A program made the position numbers and the translations under genes. Shown in pieces: positions 7,590 to 16,670 of a stretch of DNA of 64,000 bases. A model generated the notes under the pieces. The model searched no databases. It had not been told where the DNA came from and worked only from the letters and a program-made list of their open reading frames with translations. Each line of letters starts with the position of its first letter. The stretch's first letter is position 1. The DNA comes from Pseudomonadota bacterium (GTDB taxonomy: Bacteria > Chloroflexota > UBA5177): NCBI GenBank assembly GCA_021324655.1, contig JAJPIP010000009.1:1-64000 (forward strand), in the 5' to 3' direction.

Positions 7590-9553
7590 AGACGCTCGAT
7601 GACCGGGACGCCGAGGATAGAGCAGGCGTTGGCCAGAACGTCACGTACAGTTGCGACAAGTTGCAGGCGGGCCGCGCGGAGTTCTGGAGCGGCATCGAGG
7701 ACGCTGCAATCGCGGTAAAACTGGCTGAAGATTGTGGCAAGATCGAAGGCGTACTCGGCGATCAGATTCACCGAGAGGGTGCGGGCGGCGTCCGCGACGG
7801 CCGACGGATAGAGCGCCAGGTGGTAGATGAGGCGCCTCTCCTGCTCATGCTGTAGCAGACAGAGGTTAGCCGCCGCGATCTCCTCCTGCGGAATACCGCG
7901 CTCGCCGGTGGCCCGGCGGAGGATGGCATGCATCCGCACCAGCGCGTACTGGATATAGAGGGCCGTGTTGCCGTCATAACTGACGACGTCGGCGACATTG
8001 AAGGTGATCTCGCGCTGCGGGTTGTACTGCACCATGAAGTAACGGACCGCGCCGACGCCGACCGCTTCGGCAATGGCACGCATCTCGACGTCGGCCATTT
8101 CCCCGCTCTGGCGCTCTCGAACTCGGTCGTAAGCGACGCGCACCGCTTCGTCAATCACGCTGTCTGCCGATACCGCCGTCCCGGCTCGTCCACTGAAATG
8201 GCCGAATTCTCCCTTCACCAGGCCGTATGCCAGGTGGACAAGGTCGCCGGCGGCCTCCGCGAACCCGGCAGCTCTCAACGCATCCTTCACCGTCGCCTGC
8301 GCCTGGCTTTGGTGAGCCGCGATGATGTTGATGATCAGCTGAGGAGCGAGAGACGGCCGCGGTTCTCCGTGGACTGACGTCGACCACAACGTCTCCCCGT
8401 TCGGCTCCTCGGCGTAGGGCACATACCCCAGGCGGTTCGGCACGAGGTGGAACTTCCACATGTGATACGCGATGTCTTTGCCGACGTAGGTGGGAAGTCC
8501 GTTGGAGCGGATCAGCACTTCAGCCCTCGGTTCTCCCTCCTCTGACTGCTGGCCGGTCCAGATCACTAGCGCTCCCGCGTACCGCCCTTCCGCCGGACGA
8601 GTGACGGAGGGGGACTGCTCGAGGCGCTGGATCGCATCGCCGAATAGGTGTGATTCAACAAGATCGCTCTCCCACGCCAGGAGGTTGTAAAACACGCCGA
8701 GGCGGTAAGCAGTGAGTAACTGGGCGTCGAGGATCTGGCGGACGAGATGTTGGTACTCTCCGGATTCCAGCCCGTGCATAACCTGGACGGCTCGTTTTTG
8801 CAGCCGTGCGATGTTTTCCAGCCGCGCCCGGAGGCTGTCCGCCTCGTTCACGGGCTCGGACGAGGAAAGCGCAGGCGCGTGTTCGAGTTCGGCGAGACGC
8901 TCCTTCAGCGTCTTCTCCGAGCCCAACTCACCGGCGATCTTGACGTAGAGCCTGCCCGCATAGTGGTCGAATTTCTCGTCAGGTTGCTCCGGCTCGGGGA
9001 AATCCACCAGTCCGACGATGGACATGGCCGCCTGCAGTCCGGTGTCGTCGATGTAGTTCTGCACCTCCACCTCATCTCCGGCTAGCCGGAGCGTCCTGAC
9101 GAGCACGTCGCCCAGGACCGCGTTCCGGGCGTGCCCGATGTGCCATTCCTTGTTGGGATTGACCGAGGTGTGCTCGATGACCACCCTTCGCGCCACGGCG
9201 TCCGGACGGCGGCCGTAATGAGCGCCGGCGGCCTGCACGCCCCCGATGACGTCCTGAGTAAACGCGGCGTCGTTGAGGAATGCGTTCAGGAAGCCGGCAC
9301 CGGCGGGTTCGATGCGCCCCAGCAGCCGATACTCGTCGGGATGAAAGGTCTCCGCCAACTCCTGAGCGATAGCGCGAGGCGACGTACGCCGCTCGCGCGC
9401 CAATGCGAAAGCGACGTTGCTCGAGCGCGCGCCGAACTCTCTCTGAGGAGGCGTCGAGAGCTGCGCGGATTCGAGGGCCGACTCCGGGACTCCTGCGCGA
9501 CGCAGGAAGGTCAGAAACTCCGCATCGAGGTCGGCAAGGGGATCGGCGGACAT
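7586..9553 (-). CDS. argS: Arginyl-tRNA synthetase
   Basis: A 655-residue class I aminoacyl-tRNA synthetase that charges tRNA-Arg. The HIGH motif appears as KEWHIGHARN at residues 136-145, preceded by the ArgRS-typical HTSVNPN. The C-terminal DALR anticodon-binding domain includes the ALVRMHAILRRA stretch and the end of the protein. The ATG at 9553 is chosen over an upstream in-frame start because it gives the normal N-terminal Add-1 domain. Where many ArgRS have GKMSxRxG, this protein reads GHFSGRAG, so the KMSKS-type lysine is absent, a variation known in ArgRS. It is divergent from dcd. Confidence 0.96.
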   Translation of the reverse strand: MSADPLADLDAEFLTFLRRAGVPESALESAQLSTPPQREFGARSSNVAFALARERRTSPRAIAQELAETFHPDEYRLLGRIEPAGAGFLNAFLNDAAFTQDVIGGVQAAGAHYGRRPDAVARRVVIEHTSVNPNKEWHIGHARNAVLGDVLVRTLRLAGDEVEVQNYIDDTGLQAAMSIVGLVDFPEPEQPDEKFDHYAGRLYVKIAGELGSEKTLKERLAELEHAPALSSSEPVNEADSLRARLENIARLQKRAVQVMHGLESGEYQHLVRQILDAQLLTAYRLGVFYNLLAWESDLVESHLFGDAIQRLEQSPSVTRPAEGRYAGALVIWTGQQSEEGEPRAEVLIRSNGLPTYVGKDIAYHMWKFHLVPNRLGYVPYAEEPNGETLWSTSVHGEPRPSLAPQLIINIIAAHQSQAQATVKDALRAAGFAEAAGDLVHLAYGLVKGEFGHFSGRAGTAVSADSVIDEAVRVAYDRVRERQSGEMADVEMRAIAEAVGVGAVRYFMVQYNPQREITFNVADVVSYDGNTALYIQYALVRMHAILRRATGERGIPQEEIAAANLCLLQHEQERRLIYHLALYPSAVADAARTLSVNLIAEYAFDLATIFSQFYRDCSVLDAAPELRAARLQLVATVRDVLANACSILGVPVIERL

Positions 9554-9588
9554 GGTTCTCCGAGTGACGTCTGGGGTTGGGGCACTCG

Positions 9589-9630
9589 AGTATAGAAGGG
9601 CACACCAGGGGCAGCGGGTCGCGTTACAAT
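9589..9630. promoter_or_regulatory. Divergent -10 boxes between argS and dcd
   Basis: On the minus strand TATACT (9589-9594) lies about 36 bases before the argS ATG. On the plus strand TACAAT (9625-9630) lies 25 bases before the dcd GTG. Neither has a recognisable TTGACA at the standard spacing. The close packing suggests a shared divergent promoter region. Confidence 0.5.
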
Positions 9631-9654
9631 CGCACGACATTTCGGGAGGATGCG

Positions 9655-10239
9655 GTGCTGCTGTCTGATAAGAGGATCACGGAGGAACGGGAGCGGGGAA
9701 ACGTCGTTATCGAGCCGTTCGACTTGCGGCAGCTAGGAACCAACTCGTACGACTGCCGGCTTGGGGAGTGGTACTTCGAGCCTCGCCTCTATGCCGATGT
9801 CGTCGACTTTACCGACGAAGAGCAGGCGCGGGCTTTCTGGGGCGAGCCCATCCGAGCCGGCGGCGAGATCCGAATCAAGCCGGGTACGACCATCCTGGCG
9901 CACACCCAGGAAGTTATCGGAGCCCGCAACGGCATTACGACTCAGATGCACGCGCGGAGCAGCATCGGACGCTCGGGCCTATCGGTGTGCAAATGTGCCG
10001 GCGTCGGCGATGTCGGCTATATTGCGCGCTGGACGATGGAAATCAGCAATCACACGACATGCACGGTTGTCCTGCCGGTCGGACTCCGCGTTTGTCAGAT
10101 CAAGTTCGACTTCGTCGGTGAGACGCTGCGCGAGTACCACGGCAAGTACGGACAGGAAGACGAGTGGAACCCGTACGACATGCTGCCGCGACTGTACCGG
10201 GACTGGGATCTGGACGAGATCAAAGCCGTCCCGTCGTGA
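9655..10239 (+). CDS. dcd: dCTP deaminase
   Basis: A 194-residue trimeric dCTP deaminase or deaminase-dUTPase family protein that feeds dUMP/dTTP synthesis. Visible marks: LLSDKRITEERERG at the N-terminus, LGTNSYDCRLG, the substrate-binding HARSSIGRSGL and the catalytic-Glu region WTMEISNHT. Longer in-frame starts exist, but the GTG at 9655 follows GGGAGGA and begins exactly where homologues begin. The next gene starts inside its stop codon (GTGA). Mono- versus bifunctional activity cannot be settled from these motifs. Confidence 0.93.
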   Translation: MLLSDKRITEERERGNVVIEPFDLRQLGTNSYDCRLGEWYFEPRLYADVVDFTDEEQARAFWGEPIRAGGEIRIKPGTTILAHTQEVIGARNGITTQMHARSSIGRSGLSVCKCAGVGDVGYIARWTMEISNHTTCTVVLPVGLRVCQIKFDFVGETLREYHGKYGQEDEWNPYDMLPRLYRDWDLDEIKAVPS

Positions 10240-10733
10240 GCGAAGCCGCCTGCGCTCGGCACCCGAAGCGCCTGACCGCGCTCCGCTGTAGCCGATGTGA
10301 GCAGCCGATTTGCTCCGCTTGCGCGATTGAGACACCCGTCGGGTACCGCTGCAGTTCCTGCGCGCAGCTTCGGCGCCTCCCGCAGTTCGAGGTCAGCCCG
10401 GTGCTTCTGCTGCGCGCGGTGCCGGCCGGTCTGGCAGTCAGTGTCGTCGCATGGGCCGTCGTCTCTGTCGCGCCGTATCTGCGCTACGTGCTTGCCATTC
10501 TCGTCGGGATCGCGGTCGGCGACACGATCAGCCGCCTGTCAAGGCGTCGCACCAATCGTGTGCTGGACGTGGCAGCCGTGGTAGTCCTGGCGTGCGGCTT
10601 GATTGCCGTCGAGACTTTCCGGCTCGGCGGCCCGGCGTTTCTGGTCGCCCTCGGTGCTGATCCCGCAGTCGGCATTTCGCTCATCGTGCCTCTCGTCATC
10701 GCATCCATCGCGGCGATCGCGCGCATGCGCTGA
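10236..10733 (+). CDS. Membrane protein with N-terminal B-box-like zinc finger
   Basis: A 165-residue protein. The first 45 residues carry cysteine/histidine pairs in B-box-like order (CARHP, CSRCEQPICSAC, YRCSSCAQ), so a zinc-binding domain is likely. The rest is hydrophobic, with about four membrane helices (from VSPVLLLRAVPAGLAVSVV to the C-terminal IVPLVIASIAAIA). In related genomes this zinc domain precedes rhomboid-like membrane domains, but no Ser-His protease motif is seen here. The GTG start overlaps the dcd stop (GTGA). Function is unknown. Confidence 0.75.
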   Translation: MSEAACARHPKRLTALRCSRCEQPICSACAIETPVGYRCSSCAQLRRLPQFEVSPVLLLRAVPAGLAVSVVAWAVVSVAPYLRYVLAILVGIAVGDTISRLSRRRTNRVLDVAAVVVLACGLIAVETFRLGGPAFLVALGADPAVGISLIVPLVIASIAAIARMR

Positions 10734-10762
10734 CGGTCTACTTCTCGCTTCGAGTGCTGTTC

Positions 10763-11503
10763 ATGGCTCCCATCCGCGCCGTCCTATTTGATTACGGCCA
10801 CACGCTCATCGACTTCACCCCGTCCCAGGACCGGATTCGTCGGGAATATGAGCTGATCCGCGCCGAGCTGGAAGCGCAAGGCAGAGCCGCTTTACCCGCG
10901 GAGATCGATCTGGTCGCTTCCATTTCGGCGCGGGTCGAAGAGGCGGTTGCCGCCTCCTACGCTCGAAACAGTCTCGACGAGGTGGATGTCGTGGAACTAT
11001 TTGCCGATGCATATCGGTCGCTCGGCATCGACCTCGAACCGGATGATGTACGGCGCCTGGCGGAGCGCGAGCACCGAGCGTACGTGTCGGAGATGCGAGT
11101 TCGCGAGGAGACTCTCGAGGTCTTGCGGGAGCTCGGGAATCGTAACTACCGACTCGGGCTCGTCAGCAATGCCCACTTCTTGCCCAATCTGATGCGCCAG
11201 GACATCGAGCGATTCGACATCGCGCCGTACATCGACGCCGCGGTCTTCTCCTCGGAGATCGGTGTGCGCAAGCCGCATCGGCGGATCTTTGAGCATGTCC
11301 TCGTCCGATTGGGCGTTCCGTCCAGCGAGGCGGTCTTTGTCGGCGACCGACTGCGAGACGATATTGGAGGCGCTCACGCCATCGGGATGCGGGCCGTTCT
11401 CACGCACGAGTTCCGGCATGAGCAGCCGTCCGTCACCCTCGTGCCGGATCAAGTCATCGGGCGCCTGTCGGATCTCCTCACGTACCTCGACGAATCGCGT
11501 TAG
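10763..11503 (+). CDS. HAD-superfamily hydrolase
   Basis: A 246-residue haloacid dehalogenase-like phosphatase. Motif I is FDYGHTL, in which the usual second Asp is Gly, a variant found in some active sugar-phosphate phosphatases. Motif II is in LVSNAH, motif III is the Lys in RKPHRRIF, and motif IV is VFVGDRLRDDIGG. A cap domain fills residues 20-100. A GTG nine bases upstream (10754) is an alternative start. The gene ends tail-to-tail with the phosphotransferase with a 4-base overlap (TTAG). The substrate is unknown. Confidence 0.88.
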   Translation: MAPIRAVLFDYGHTLIDFTPSQDRIRREYELIRAELEAQGRAALPAEIDLVASISARVEEAVAASYARNSLDEVDVVELFADAYRSLGIDLEPDDVRRLAEREHRAYVSEMRVREETLEVLRELGNRNYRLGLVSNAHFLPNLMRQDIERFDIAPYIDAAVFSSEIGVRKPHRRIFEHVLVRLGVPSSEAVFVGDRLRDDIGGAHAIGMRAVLTHEFRHEQPSVTLVPDQVIGRLSDLLTYLDESR

Positions 11504-12591
11504 CGGCCCGTGGAATCGGAGTTGAGGAAGTTGAGGGCGTCGCCGCCGCGGTCAAGAAACCAGGGCATCGCGACCCGGAAGTGCTCGATGATCTCGGGAA
11601 GCGGACGGTGATAGAAAGCCTCGAGGGAGTCTTTGGCTCCGGCAGGCGCTGACAGCAGGTCCGCGAGCCACGCGCCCCACACCACGCCGAACCGCATCGC
11701 CGCCGAGGTGTCGAAGGCCCGGTTGACGCTGTCGAATTCCCCTCGCCACCTACCGTCGAAGAGTCCCTCGCGGTAGGCATCCAGACAGGTTCTCGACAGA
11801 TCCTCGATATCGGTCGCATCGACCGCGAACATGGCCACGCTCCCCCCGATCAGCGGCCCTAGATCTTCGCCCAATGCGCCCGGACCCGCAAACTCCCAGT
11901 CGAGCGCGATAGTTTTGCCGCTCGCGTGGCGGACGAGATTCCCACCGAAGGCGTCGTGATGACAGAAAGTGCGGGCGAGGCGATCGAGCGCCGCGGTGAG
12001 GTGCTCCCGGTGCTTCCAGAGTTCGAGTAAGCGCTGGGCGTTCTGCGCGGGCAGGAAGGCACCGACCGCAGGGTGGGTCATGAGCACCGGAAAGCGGTCC
12101 AGAAGCGTCGCCCACTCATCCAACCAGCCGTGAAGCATGTGGCGGTTCAGCCAGGGATAGCCGGGTACGCGTCCCTCACCTGTGTACCCTGCGCCGAATA
12201 GACCGAGGTGGTATGCGAAGCGCGCGTAATCGGAGATCGTGTGGCGAGCCGGAACCAATCCAACGTCCTCGAGCCACAGCCACGTCAAATCCGCACCGGG
12301 CTCCTGCGCACCGTAGCATCTTGGCGCGATGATGCCGGGAGAGAGGTTCGTGAGCAGGCCCTCACGGTACGCGAGAAACTCGCGCTTCCAGTAATTCACG
12401 CTGTCGTGGTCGTCGAACGCGGCCTGCTTCGTGACGACTTTCAAGATCAGCGTCCAGGACGATTCGTTTCCGTTTGACCTCGCTCGCCCGGATACGCGAT
12501 AGACCCCGCCCTCCAGTGCGCTCGCTCCAGATAACGCCGTCGCCGTGCAGTCGAGCACCTCGTCCGGAGCGAATCCCAGAATCTGGCGCAA
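11500..12591 (-). CDS. APH/choline-kinase-like phosphotransferase
   Basis: A 363-residue protein with the aminoglycoside phosphotransferase/choline kinase fold. The catalytic loop is HHDAFGGNLV (H-x-D-x4-N) and the Mg-binding stretch is LDWEFAGPG. The substrate is a small hydroxyl compound that I cannot name, and resistance should not be assumed. The only usable start is TTG at 12591. The frame stays open for another 96 bases upstream without ATG or GTG, and that stretch looks coding-like, so the true 5' end is uncertain. A strong promoter lies at 12663-12691. Confidence 0.8.
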   Translation of the reverse strand: MRQILGFAPDEVLDCTATALSGASALEGGVYRVSGRARSNGNESSWTLILKVVTKQAAFDDHDSVNYWKREFLAYREGLLTNLSPGIIAPRCYGAQEPGADLTWLWLEDVGLVPARHTISDYARFAYHLGLFGAGYTGEGRVPGYPWLNRHMLHGWLDEWATLLDRFPVLMTHPAVGAFLPAQNAQRLLELWKHREHLTAALDRLARTFCHHDAFGGNLVRHASGKTIALDWEFAGPGALGEDLGPLIGGSVAMFAVDATDIEDLSRTCLDAYREGLFDGRWRGEFDSVNRAFDTSAAMRFGVVWGAWLADLLSAPAGAKDSLEAFYHRPLPEIIEHFRVAMPWFLDRGGDALNFLNSDSTGR

Positions 12592-12662
12592 CGGAGCGCG
12601 AAGGTGACGCTCGGCGAGGTGGGGAAGAGCAGCGCTGTCCGTGTGGGATACTCCTGAGCGAA

Positions 12663-12691
12663 ATCGTACCCGCGTCGTTATGCACTGTCAA
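12663..12691 (-). promoter_or_regulatory. Near-consensus sigma-70-type promoter for the phosphotransferase
   Basis: On the minus strand, TTGACA (12686-12691) is followed after exactly 17 bases by TACGAT (12663-12668). The predicted start near 12656 gives a leader of about 65 bases to the TTG at 12591. No other gene lies in the 12592-12877 gap that I can support. Confidence 0.7.
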
Positions 12692-12877
12692 CGGACACTG
12701 CCACGGAGCTCAGGGCTCGTGCCTTATCGGCATCGCCGGGTGGTAGTGGCCGGCCCGAGTGCCGGCCAGCCTGTCGCCGGCGTAGACCACACCGGGCTCG
12801 TCGCCCCGCGGAGCGACCACGACGGGATAATGCACGAGCCCTACCATGGAGCTCGCGCCGGCACGGTCACGCCAGGC

Positions 12878-13096
12878 CTAAACTCCGTGAACGACGAGTA
12901 CCGTTACGACCGCCACAATGACGATGACAACCAGAGCTGCCACGAGCACACGGGTCCAGGCGATTGCCGTCGCTGTGTGCCGAGAGCGCTGCTCGGCGAC
13001 CGCCGCCTGAGTGGTCTCATCGAGTTTTCGGGCGCACTGGGAGCAGAATGCGGCCCCGGCCGGATTCTCCGTCCCGCATGCCTGACATCGGATCAC
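12878..13096 (-). CDS. Zinc-ribbon single-pass membrane protein
   Basis: A 72-residue protein. The N-terminal zinc ribbon has two CxxC knuckles (CQACG and CSQC) about 15 residues apart, followed by a charged linker and a C-terminal membrane helix (VLVAALVVIVIVAVVTVLVV). The GTG start has AGGAG seven bases upstream. Such zinc_ribbon_2 membrane proteins are common small proteins without assigned function. It is divergent from the acetyltransferase gene. Confidence 0.8.
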   Translation of the reverse strand: MIRCQACGTENPAGAAFCSQCARKLDETTQAAVAEQRSRHTATAIAWTRVLVAALVVIVIVAVVTVLVVHGV

Positions 13097-13144
13097 TGCC
13101 TATCTCCTTCTCTCCATGTGGCACGGACCGTGCCCGTGCTCCCC

Positions 13145-13150
13145 TACAAT
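13145..13150 (+). promoter_or_regulatory. TACAAT -10 box for the acetyltransferase
   Basis: TACAAT lies 19 bases before the ATG at 13170. Because an upstream in-frame ATG (13149) falls inside this box, the later ATG is the better start. No -35 consensus is seen. Confidence 0.45.
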
Positions 13151-13169
13151 GGTCGCAACACTACCTGCC

Positions 13170-13769
13170 ATGAACGCCGCTTACCGGGAAGTCCTTGGCG
13201 ACTCAACTCGTCTCCGCCCCGCATCGTGGGGTTTCACGGAGGACGAGCTACGGCGGCGCTACCGCTGGAGTCAGGACGATCTCCTTCAATACTGGAGTGG
13301 GTCGATTCCCGGCGGCCGGGACTTCGAGCACTTCAAAGATAGTGTGCGCGAGCGCGACTGGCCCGCCGACGGACACCGCATCAGTTACGCCATTCGTGAG
13401 AAAGCGTCGAACCGGCTGATCGGGATGGTGAGCGTATACGGGATTGACCGCGCGACCGGATCCGGGGAGATCGGCATCTATGTCGGGGAGAAGGATCTCT
13501 GGGGCCATGGTTACGGTACCGACGCTCTTGTTGCATTTCTTCGTCACCTGTTCAGCGATCTGGATTTCCGATCTGTGTACCTGCACACGTACCAGAGCAA
13601 CATTCGCGCGCAGCGCAGTTACGTCCGCGTCGGTTTTCGAACCGTGGAAACCAAGCGGCGCTATGCGCCGCGCATCGGCTACCACGATGAAGTGAAAATG
13701 GAGATCTCGCGGGAAAGGTTTACGCAGCTGCACGGACCTGCTCGCCGCCCCGTCGCCGCGTCCTCCTGA
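13170..13769 (+). CDS. GNAT-family N-acetyltransferase
   Basis: A 199-residue protein of the RimJ/RimL-like branch of GNAT acetyltransferases. The acetyl-CoA binding region is visible as [19 protein letters not shown], with the G-H-G-Y-G-T loop contacting the pyrophosphate. The following helix and [10 protein letters not shown] match the C-terminal part of the fold. It would transfer an acetyl group from acetyl-CoA to an amine; the acceptor is unknown. It appears to be transcribed alone from the TACAAT at 13145. Confidence 0.87.
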   Translation: MNAAYREVLGDSTRLRPASWGFTEDELRRRYRWSQDDLLQYWSGSIPGGRDFEHFKDSVRERDWPADGHRISYAIREKASNRLIGMVSVYGIDRATGSGEIGIYVGEKDLWGHGYGTDALVAFLRHLFSDLDFRSVYLHTYQSNIRAQRSYVRVGFRTVETKRRYAPRIGYHDEVKMEISRERFTQLHGPARRPVAASS

Positions 13770-13783
13770 GTCGACGGCGCCCG

Positions 13784-13789
13784 TATACT
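13784..13789 (+). promoter_or_regulatory. TATACT -10 box for the LLM flavin gene
   Basis: TATACT lies 26 bases before the ATG at 13816, which itself has a strong GGCAAGGAGG ribosome site. The -35 region is not recognisable. Confidence 0.45.
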
Positions 13790-13815
13790 GCGGGAGCAAG
13801 GGCAAGGAGGACGGC

Positions 13816-14820
13816 ATGGCCGGTAAGCCGCAACGGGTCGCTCTGTACCTGCAAGACAAGCATCCCATTCGCGAGGGCATGACCTTCGTGCGCGAGGCCG
13901 AGGCACGTGGTTTCGAGGCGGTGTGGCAGGCCGAGTCGCGCCTGGTAAGAGATGCCATCGTCCCCATGGCTGCCTTCGCCGCAGTAACGGACCGCATTAA
14001 AGTGGGCAGCGGCGTCATCAACAACTGGACGCGGAACCCGGCCATTATTGCCGCGACGTTTTCCACGCTCGACGACCTGGCTCCCGGCCGTGTGTTGTGT
14101 GGCATCGGCGCGTGGTGGGAACCTCTCGCGTCGAAGGTCGGAGTGGACCGGCGCCGGCCGCTGCTGGCGATGCGAGAGGTTGTGGAGGCGGTGCGGCGGC
14201 TGCTCGCCATGGAAACCGTGACGTTCCACGGCGAGTTTGTCCAGCTCACCGATGTCCAGATTGACATCGTCCACGGGGACCGAAGCCCAAAGAACGTGCC
14301 CATATACATCGGCGCGACCGGTGATCAGATGCTTGAACTGGCGGGCGAGATCGGCGACGGAGTCCTTATGAATTACCTCGTCTCACCGCAGTACAACGCG
14401 CGTGCCCTTGAATGCATCGCGCGAGGTGCTCGCAAGGCGGGCAAGTCGCTTGACGATATCGACCGTCCCCAGTTGGTCGTTGTCTCGATGGACCGCGATC
14501 GGGACCGCGCCCTCGACAACGCGCGTGAACTGGTGACCCAGTATCTTGGTCAGCAGCCGCACATTATGAAAGCCAGTGGAGTCGGCGACGATGTGCTGGA
14601 GCGCATTCATCAGGTGCTCACCTGGCCGGCCACTGAGGAGCAAATTCGGGAGGCAATGAAGCTGGTGCCGGACGATGTGGTGCAGCTCATCACAGCGTCG
14701 GGCACCCCTGAAGAGTGCATTGCGAAAGTACAGGATTACGTGGATACCGGCTGCACGTGTCCGGTTCTCTATCCTCTGGGCGATGACGTCCGTCTCATGA
14801 TCGATGTCTTCGGGTCCTGA
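13816..14820 (+). CDS. LLM-class (F420-type) flavin-dependent oxidoreductase
   Basis: A 334-residue bacterial luciferase-like TIM-barrel protein. Sequence marks include [16 protein letters not shown], the [14 protein letters not shown] strand and the [13 protein letters not shown] stretch seen in F420-dependent members such as methylene-tetrahydromethanopterin reductase-like proteins. Hydride transfer through F420 or FMN is expected in the cytoplasm; the substrate is unknown. The next gene encodes an NADPH:F420 reductase and overlaps its end by 17 bases, which strongly favours F420 as the cofactor. Confidence 0.88.
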   Translation: MAGKPQRVALYLQDKHPIREGMTFVREAEARGFEAVWQAESRLVRDAIVPMAAFAAVTDRIKVGSGVINNWTRNPAIIAATFSTLDDLAPGRVLCGIGAWWEPLASKVGVDRRRPLLAMREVVEAVRRLLAMETVTFHGEFVQLTDVQIDIVHGDRSPKNVPIYIGATGDQMLELAGEIGDGVLMNYLVSPQYNARALECIARGARKAGKSLDDIDRPQLVVVSMDRDRDRALDNARELVTQYLGQQPHIMKASGVGDDVLERIHQVLTWPATEEQIREAMKLVPDDVVQLITASGTPEECIAKVQDYVDTGCTCPVLYPLGDDVRLMIDVFGS

Positions 14821-15475
14821 GACCACGATCGCCCTCATTGGGGGGACGGGTCCCGAGGGTCGTGGGCTCGCTTTACGCTTCGCGTCCGCCGGCATTCCTG
14901 TCGTCATCGGTTCCCGATCGGAGCAACGCGCGAGCCAGACAGCCGGCGAGCTGGCTGAAGCGCTGGGTGGGCGGCCCATCGTGGGGGCGGACAACCGGGA
15001 GGCGGCCGCTCGCGCTGGTCTCGTCGTTCTCACCGTGCCGTACGCGGGCGTGCCCGGAACGGTTCCGTTTCTGAAGGATGTGGTCGCGGGCAAGATCGTG
15101 GTCAGCGCGGTGGCGCCTTTCGAATGGATGGACGGGAAGTTTGTGCCCATTGCGGTGCCGGAGGGTTCGGCAGCGCAGGTGGTGCAGGCGATGCTGCCCG
15201 CAAGCCGCGTCGTCAGTGCCTTCCAGACCATCGATGCGTTTAGACTGCACGAACTCGATTCATCACTCGACACCGACGTGATAGTGTGCTCGGACGATGC
15301 CGACGCACGGCATGAGGTCATGGACCTGGCTGCCCGGCTCCCCGGTGTGCGCGCGCTAAGCGGCGGACGTCTCGCGGCCTCGCGCTACGTCGAATCGGTC
15401 ACCGGTCTATTGATCACCATCAACCGCATCTACAAGGCGCACAGTGGAATCCATATCACCGGCGTGAATCGGTGA
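14804..15475 (+). CDS. npdG: NADPH-dependent F420 reductase
   Basis: A 223-residue Rossmann protein of the Fno/NpdG family, which exchanges hydride between NADP(H) and coenzyme F420. The dinucleotide loop [19 protein letters not shown] and the NADP-specific IGSRSEQRA follow the family pattern, as does the late [16 protein letters not shown] segment. It begins within the end of the LLM gene and ends inside the start of the FAD oxidoreductase (GTGA), so the three are translationally coupled. It probably regenerates reduced F420 for the upstream enzyme. No F420 biosynthesis gene is in the window. Confidence 0.9.
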   Translation: MSSGPETTIALIGGTGPEGRGLALRFASAGIPVVIGSRSEQRASQTAGELAEALGGRPIVGADNREAAARAGLVVLTVPYAGVPGTVPFLKDVVAGKIVVSAVAPFEWMDGKFVPIAVPEGSAAQVVQAMLPASRVVSAFQTIDAFRLHELDSSLDTDVIVCSDDADARHEVMDLAARLPGVRALSGGRLAASRYVESVTGLLITINRIYKAHSGIHITGVNR

Positions 15476-16638
15476 ATCCGCTCTGGGTGGATGTCGCCGC
15501 ACAGACGTTTCCGGCACTGCAGCAGACGATCGAGGTTGACGTCGCGGTGATCGGCGGCGGATTCTCCGGCCTGGGCGCGGCCCACCGTCTCGGCCAGGCA
15601 GGGGCGAACACGGCCCTCGTGGAGGCGCGCACCATCGCGTCCGGGGCATCGGGACGTAATGCGGGCTTTCTGGTGTCAGGCGCCGCGCTTGGCTTCCGCG
15701 CGACCGTTCGATCGCTTGGGGACGCGCCGGCGAGGGAGATCCGCTGTCTGACGGAGCGAAACCAGCAAACGATTCTCGGGCTGATCGAGCAGCACGACAT
15801 CGACTGTGGCTTTCTGCGGCGGGGGAGCATGAGTTTGGCGGCAGATGATGCGGAGTGGGAGGATCTACTGCTTGATCTCGAGGCGATGACGGCGGCCGGC
15901 GTCAACGCTTGCCGCGTGGACCGCGGAGATCTCCCGCGTCCTTTCGGACGCCTGTATCTCGGAGGCGTCTACGTTCCCGGCAACGCCGAGATCAATCCGG
16001 GGAGCTTCCTCCGCTCCGTCGCCATGAATCTCCCCGGTGCCGTCCGTGTCTTCGAAATGACACGGGTCGAAGCCGTGCATCACTCAGGACGCTGGCACGT
16101 GCGCGCGGGCCGTGGCGAGATCAGGGCGCGAGCGGTGATCCTCGCCGCGAACGCGTACACCCAGACCGTCTGGCCGGCGGCGCCGATCGTTCCGACTCGA
16201 GGACAGGTTCTCGCGACCGATCCTCTCCCACGCGTTGTCGTGCCGTTCCCCATGGGCGCCAATCGGGGATTCCAGTACTGGCGGCAAACGGCGGAGGGAC
16301 GTCTGGTCATCGGCGGGTGGCGGGATCTGGCCCCGGACGAGGAGGTTGGCACGGTTGAGGCACTGAATCACGACATCCAGAGGGCGCTCGACGCATTTCG
16401 CGCCCAGTTGACCTCTCAAGCGGCGGCCACGCGCTGGGCCGGGATCATGGGCTTCACGTCGGATCACTTTCCGCTGGTCGGCGCCGTTCCTGGTTCTCCG
16501 GACCTGTATGTCGCGGCCGGCTACTCGGGACACGGCGTGAGCATGGCCTTTACCTGCGGCGCTCTGGTCGCTGCTCGAGCCATCGGCGAACAGAGCCGGA
16601 TACCGCTCGCCTTCGATCCCGGACGTCTGCTCGCGTGA
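15472..16638 (+). CDS. FAD-dependent oxidoreductase, DAO family
   Basis: A 388-residue protein of the D-amino-acid oxidase/glycine oxidase-like superfamily. The FAD-binding loop is VAVIGGGFSGLGAAHRLG, followed by GASGRNAGFLVSG, typical of the gamma-glutamylputrescine oxidase/OrdL branch. The C-terminal nucleotide-contacting segment is DLYVAAGYSGHGVSMAF. It is expected to oxidise an amine or imino acid; the substrate is unknown. The GTG start lies within the stop of npdG. Coupling to two F420 enzymes suggests a shared pathway. Confidence 0.88.
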   Translation: MNPLWVDVAAQTFPALQQTIEVDVAVIGGGFSGLGAAHRLGQAGANTALVEARTIASGASGRNAGFLVSGAALGFRATVRSLGDAPAREIRCLTERNQQTILGLIEQHDIDCGFLRRGSMSLAADDAEWEDLLLDLEAMTAAGVNACRVDRGDLPRPFGRLYLGGVYVPGNAEINPGSFLRSVAMNLPGAVRVFEMTRVEAVHHSGRWHVRAGRGEIRARAVILAANAYTQTVWPAAPIVPTRGQVLATDPLPRVVVPFPMGANRGFQYWRQTAEGRLVIGGWRDLAPDEEVGTVEALNHDIQRALDAFRAQLTSQAAATRWAGIMGFTSDHFPLVGAVPGSPDLYVAAGYSGHGVSMAFTCGALVAARAIGEQSRIPLAFDPGRLLA

Positions 16639-16670
16639 GGCGGGGCCCGAGTTCGAATTGCTGCCGGCAG

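Noticed and set aside
11500-12591. Reading the APH-like protein as an antibiotic resistance gene
   Set aside because: Only the general kinase-fold motifs are present, shared with choline, homoserine and other kinases; nothing points to aminoglycosides.
12710-12847. A 45-codon frame on the minus strand (MVGLVHYPVVVAPRGDEPG and on)
   Set aside because: It looks somewhat protein-like and fills a gap, but has no ribosome site, no recognisable homology and competes with overlapping frames. Not enough support to call a gene.
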